Shown: positions 38,586-41,923 of the stretch, piece by piece
Layout: every line of letters starts with the position of its first letter
How positions within the stretch are numbered: position 1 is the stretch's first letter
Source of the DNA: Betaproteobacteria bacterium
GTDB lineage: Bacteria > Pseudomonadota > Gammaproteobacteria > Burkholderiales > UBA3065
Assembly: GCA_009927815.1 (NCBI GenBank)
Contig: RFMI01000060.1
Coordinates: forward strand, 1-41,923
Length of the DNA: 41,923 bases
Direction of reading: 5' to 3'
The notes under the pieces: generated by a model
Seen by the model: the letters and a program-made list of their open reading frames with translations, nothing else
Told to the model about the DNA's origin: nothing
Database searches by the model: none
Position numbers and translations under genes: made by a program

Positions 38586-41500
38586 TCAGGCCTGAGCGGG
38601 TTGCTGAAGGACCTCAAGCGCTTGCAGAGCTGCTTCGAAGTCAAAGGAATCGAGTGCCGTCTGGATCGCGCCGAAAGTTCGCGGGTCACAGACCGCGCTC
38701 AGCTCCACGAGCAATGACTCGTCGATCTCAAAGTTTCGGAGGGTCGCCGCCACCCGTCCGACCAGCTCGGCCATGGCCGCCTCGTCGATTTCGCCCCGAG
38801 GCGCCTCGACCGGCAATCGCGTGGTCGCGCTGGCGGCCACCAGGCTGTCGATGATTTCGACTTCGCTGGCGATCGTGGCGAGGGCCGCCAAGTAAGCATC
38901 GGCATCGATTACGGCGGCCTCAAGTTCTGCCGCCCGCGCCACTGCGGCGATTTTGGGCAGAGAGAGATTGCCCGACGCCCCCCTGAATCGGTGCATGACC
39001 TGTTTGACCCGCTCGCCATCGGGCTTGGGCTCGTTGCGCAACGTCACCAACAGGGGCTTGGTCTCGACCACAAAGGTGCGTATCGCGCGCACCAACGCTG
39101 CCTCACTGCCCCAGCGCTCGATGCCGCTGCTCCAGTCGATGCTGTCTCGGGCGATCGGCACTGCTGTCGGCGGCGCCGCTTCCGCGACACGCTTGTGCGG
39201 CTGCAGTGCCGCAGCTGGCGAACCGGCGCCGCCAACCAGCCGCGTCATCTCGGCCTTGAGCAAGGCCATGTCGAGCGGCTTCATGATGAAACCGTCCATG
39301 CCAGCGTCGACCGCAACGAACCGAAGCTCAGCATCGACATCGGCGGTCAACGCGATGATCGGCACGCGCGGCGACCCGCGCTCATTTTCGATCTTGCGGA
39401 TCTCGCGGGTGGCCTCGAGACCGGTCAGCACCGGCATCTGGATGTCCATCAGGACCAGATCGAAGACCCCTTCGGCATACCGATCAACCGCCAATTGGCC
39501 GTTTTCTGCGGTCACCAGCTGATGGCCGGCACGGCCGAGCACGTTGACCAGCAAATCGATGTTGACCGGTGCGTCATCCGCCACGAGGATGCGCAACGGA
39601 CGCAGATCCCGGCCTCGATACGAGCCCGCTCAAGCGGCTCGTTGCCCGCCCTGAGTGGCAAGATCACCCTGAACTCGCTACCCCGGCCGACTTCGCTGCT
39701 GACCTCGATGCGCCCCTCCATCAGGGACACCAACTGCCGCACGATGGTGGTGCCCAAGCCAGTTCCGCCGTATCTGCGGGTGATCGATCCATCGGCCTGC
39801 GAGAACGGCTCGAAGATCTGCTCGATGCGGTCGGCGGGAATGCCGATGCCGGTGTCGCGCACCGAAATCATCACCATCCCGTCGCTTGCACGACCGACGC
39901 GCAGCGACACCGAGCCACGTTCGGTGAACTTGATGGCATTGCTCATCAGGTTGACGACGATCTGCCGGATGCGCTCGGGGTCACCCGTGAAAAAACGATT
40001 CAGGCCATCCTCGTACACAAACTCGAGACCGATGTTTTTCTTGCGCGACAGCACGAGCATGGTCTCGTGGCAGTGCTCACAGACGGCGTGCAAGGAAAAG
40101 TCGACTTGCTCGATTTGCATGCTGCCGTGCTCCATCTTCGACGCATCGAGGATGTCGTTGAGCAGGTGCAGCAGCGAACGCGCCGAAGTCCCGACCGTGT
40201 CGAGGTAGTGCAATTGCTTGTCGCTGAGCGACTCTTGCCCCAGCAGGTCGGTGAAGCCGATGATGGCGTTCATCGGCGTACGGATCTCGTGACTCATGTT
40301 GGCGAGGAACATGGTCTTGGCTTGCGTGGCCTCCTCAGCCCGGGTCACCGCGTCCTTCAGCGCTTGGTTGAGGGTGTGTCGCTCGGTCAGGTCCACCGCA
40401 AACTTGATGACCTTGTAGATGCGCCCTTCGGGATCAGCAACCGGCGTGTAGGACGCCTTTAAGAACAGGCAGCGGCCGCTCTTGGCGACCCGCTCGACTT
40501 CGGCCAACTGCGCCTCACCACGCCGCAGCGAAGCCCAGAGGGCCAAATACTGGGCCTGATCGAAGGACTGCGGGTCGATCAGCGTGGTGTGGTGCTGGCC
40601 GATCAAGTCATCGGGGACGTATTCGAGAATCGCCGCCATCTGCGGACTGACGTCCAAAACGCGGCCCTTGAGGTCGAACTCGATTACTGGGACCGAGCGT
40701 TTGATGGCCGTCACCACCCCAGCGAACTCGGCGTTGCGCTTCTTTCTCTTCGGTCACATCGGCGGCGAATTTGACGATCTTGACCGGCCGACCTTCGAGG
40801 TCGAACACCGGGTTATACGACGCTTGCAGCCATATCTCGCGACCCAGGCTGTCGATCCGCTTGAACTCGCCGGTCTTGAACCGTCCCTGCGCCAGTTCGC
40901 GCCAAAACTGGGCATAGGCCGGCGAACGAACGTAGGACTCCTCGCAGAACATCAAGTGATGTCGCCCCTGCACCTGATCGAGCGAGTAGCTCATGATGCG
41001 CAGGAAGTTTTCGTTGGCGTGGAGCACGCGTCCTTGCAAATCGAACTCCACCACGCCCTGCGACAGCTCAAGCGCGCGGATCTTGGCTTCGAAGTCGGCA
41101 TTGCGCAGTTTGATCGGCGTGACGTCGCTCGCGAACTTGACCACCTTGATGGTGTTGCCGTCTGCGTCGAACACCGGGTTGTACGTGGCCTGTAGCCAGA
41201 CCGATCTGCCGTCCTTGCGATAGCGCTTGTACTCGCCAGCGCTGAATTCGCCACGCCCGAGTCGCGCCCAGAACTCCCGATAGGCCGACGATGCCACCAA
41301 CTCAGCGTCACAAAACATCGAGTGATGCCGGCCGACCACCTCATCGCGTGGATATCCGACCGCGCGCAGAAAGTTGTCGTTGGCGGAGAGGATGGTGCCG
41401 TCCGGCAAAAATTCGATCACGCCTTGGGACAGGTCGAGGGCTCGCAACTTGGCCTCGAACTCGGCAGTGCGCATTTTTTCGGCGGTGATGTCGGTGGCAA

Positions 41501-41909
41501 ACTTCACCACGCTCAACACCTTGCCACTCTCGTCGAACACTGGGTTGTACGACGCTTGGATCCAGATGGTGCGGCCGTCTTTGGCAAGCCGGGCAAACTC
41601 GCCGGCGTGGAACTCGCCCGAACTGAGTCGCTGCCAAAACTCGCGGTATTCCTCAGACGCAACGTAATCGGGCTTGCACAGCAGGCTGTGCGGTTGGCCG
41701 GCGATCTCCTCGGGCTCGTAGCCGACCCATTGGCAAAAGTTGGCATTGGCCGACAGCACCCGGCCGGATAGGTCGAGACGCACCACGCCCTGCACCCGGT
41801 CGATGGCGTTCATCAACGCCTGCATGTCGACGTTGCTCAGGACCTGCATGGTGGCTGGAGCCGAGTGGTTCAAAGGATCGTCTAGTCGCTCAAAGACCGA
41901 TTTTGACAT
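38586..41909 (-). CDS. PAS-rich hybrid histidine kinase with REC and Hpt (two frameshifts)
   Basis: Read as one gene of about 1107 residues, it has four PAS domains, HisKA (His near 540 in M-S-H-E-I-R-T-P), HATPase (G-T-G-L-G), a receiver (Asp near 822 in L-M-D-I-Q-M-P) and a C-terminal Hpt (His near 973 in M-H-R-F-R-G-A-S-G-N). No membrane segment is seen, so it is probably cytosolic. The frame is broken twice. An extra base in the TTT at 40743-40745 separates PAS3 from PAS4. A missing base near 39611 separates the HATPase from the receiver. The outer parts share one frame, and each repair gives unbroken homology (E-E-K-K-R-N-A-E-F; E-A-R-D-L-R-P-L-R-I-L). Alternatively there could be three proteins, but the overlaps and a TTG start for the receiver make that unlikely. 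Confidence 0.85.
40725..41822 (-). repeat. Three tandem PAS-coding repeats, period 366 bases
   Basis: Three successive units of 122 codons encode related PAS domains. The anchor GGTTRTACG recurs at 40811, 41177 and 41543 on the plus strand, exactly 366 bases apart. At protein level each unit has N-x-N-F, H-H/P-H-x-x-x-C, Y-N-P-V-F-D and V-K-F-A-x-D-V/I-T. The fourth PAS (about 40350-40717) is more divergent. The pattern indicates duplication within the gene. Confidence 0.85.
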
Positions 41910-41923
41910 CGTACAACGGCCCC

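Overview
The window looks like chromosomal core sequence from a GC-rich betaproteobacterium. Three conserved blocks support this: tsaD // rpsU-yqeY-dnaG-rpoD-tRNA-Ile(CAU); dprA // def-fmt-htpX-rsmB-DUF4390-ntrY-ntrX; and tkt-gap-pgk-pyk-fba. A four-gene tetrahydromethanopterin/methanofuran-type cofactor cluster suggests pterin-linked formaldehyde oxidation, as in methylotrophic or formaldehyde-detoxifying betaproteobacteria. No genus can be named from the sequence alone.

Layout. 1-420 (minus): the first codons of a response regulator, then a DUF2237 gene. 520-4037 (plus): dnaE. 4123-7460 (plus): a tightly overlapping operon of a DmrB/AfpA-type flavoprotein, a dihydropteroate-synthase-like protein, a DUF447 protein and MfnB. 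7457-8656 (minus): a chemoreceptor without a sensor domain. 8726-9775 (plus): a CobW-type metallochaperone GTPase. 9833-17495 (minus): inositol-monophosphatase-family gene, tkt, gap, pgk, pyk and fba in transcription order, a lower-glycolysis/Calvin-type operon. 17600-18364 (plus): rsmE. 18361-25980 (minus): def, fmt, htpX, rsmB, DUF4390, ntrY, ntrX. 25996-27146 (plus): dprA. 27152-28195 (minus): tsaD. 28323-32870 (plus): rpsU, yqeY, dnaG, rpoD, tRNA-Ile(CAU). 32883-34367 (minus): a second chemoreceptor. 34566-34811 (plus): a small membrane protein of unknown function. 34853-37211 (minus): a CIO-type bd oxidase. 37320-41909 (minus): a REC/degenerate HD-GYP regulator and a PAS-rich hybrid histidine kinase.

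Genes are densely packed, and no stretch above 300 bases lacks a gene. Many neighbours overlap by 1-4 bases (ATGA, GTGA or TGATG junctions), indicating translational coupling within operons.

Four conserved genes (dnaE, tkt, dprA, hybrid kinase) are each broken by single-base indels, five in total. Their reading frames on either side are otherwise perfectly conserved. The simplest reading is base-level error in the source assembly, since dnaE at least is essential. I see no phage, insertion sequence, CRISPR array or obvious defence island. The most noteworthy biology is the cofactor cluster, the degenerate output domains of the NtrX-like and HD-GYP proteins, the three exact-period PAS repeats in the kinase, and one uncharacterised 81-residue membrane protein.
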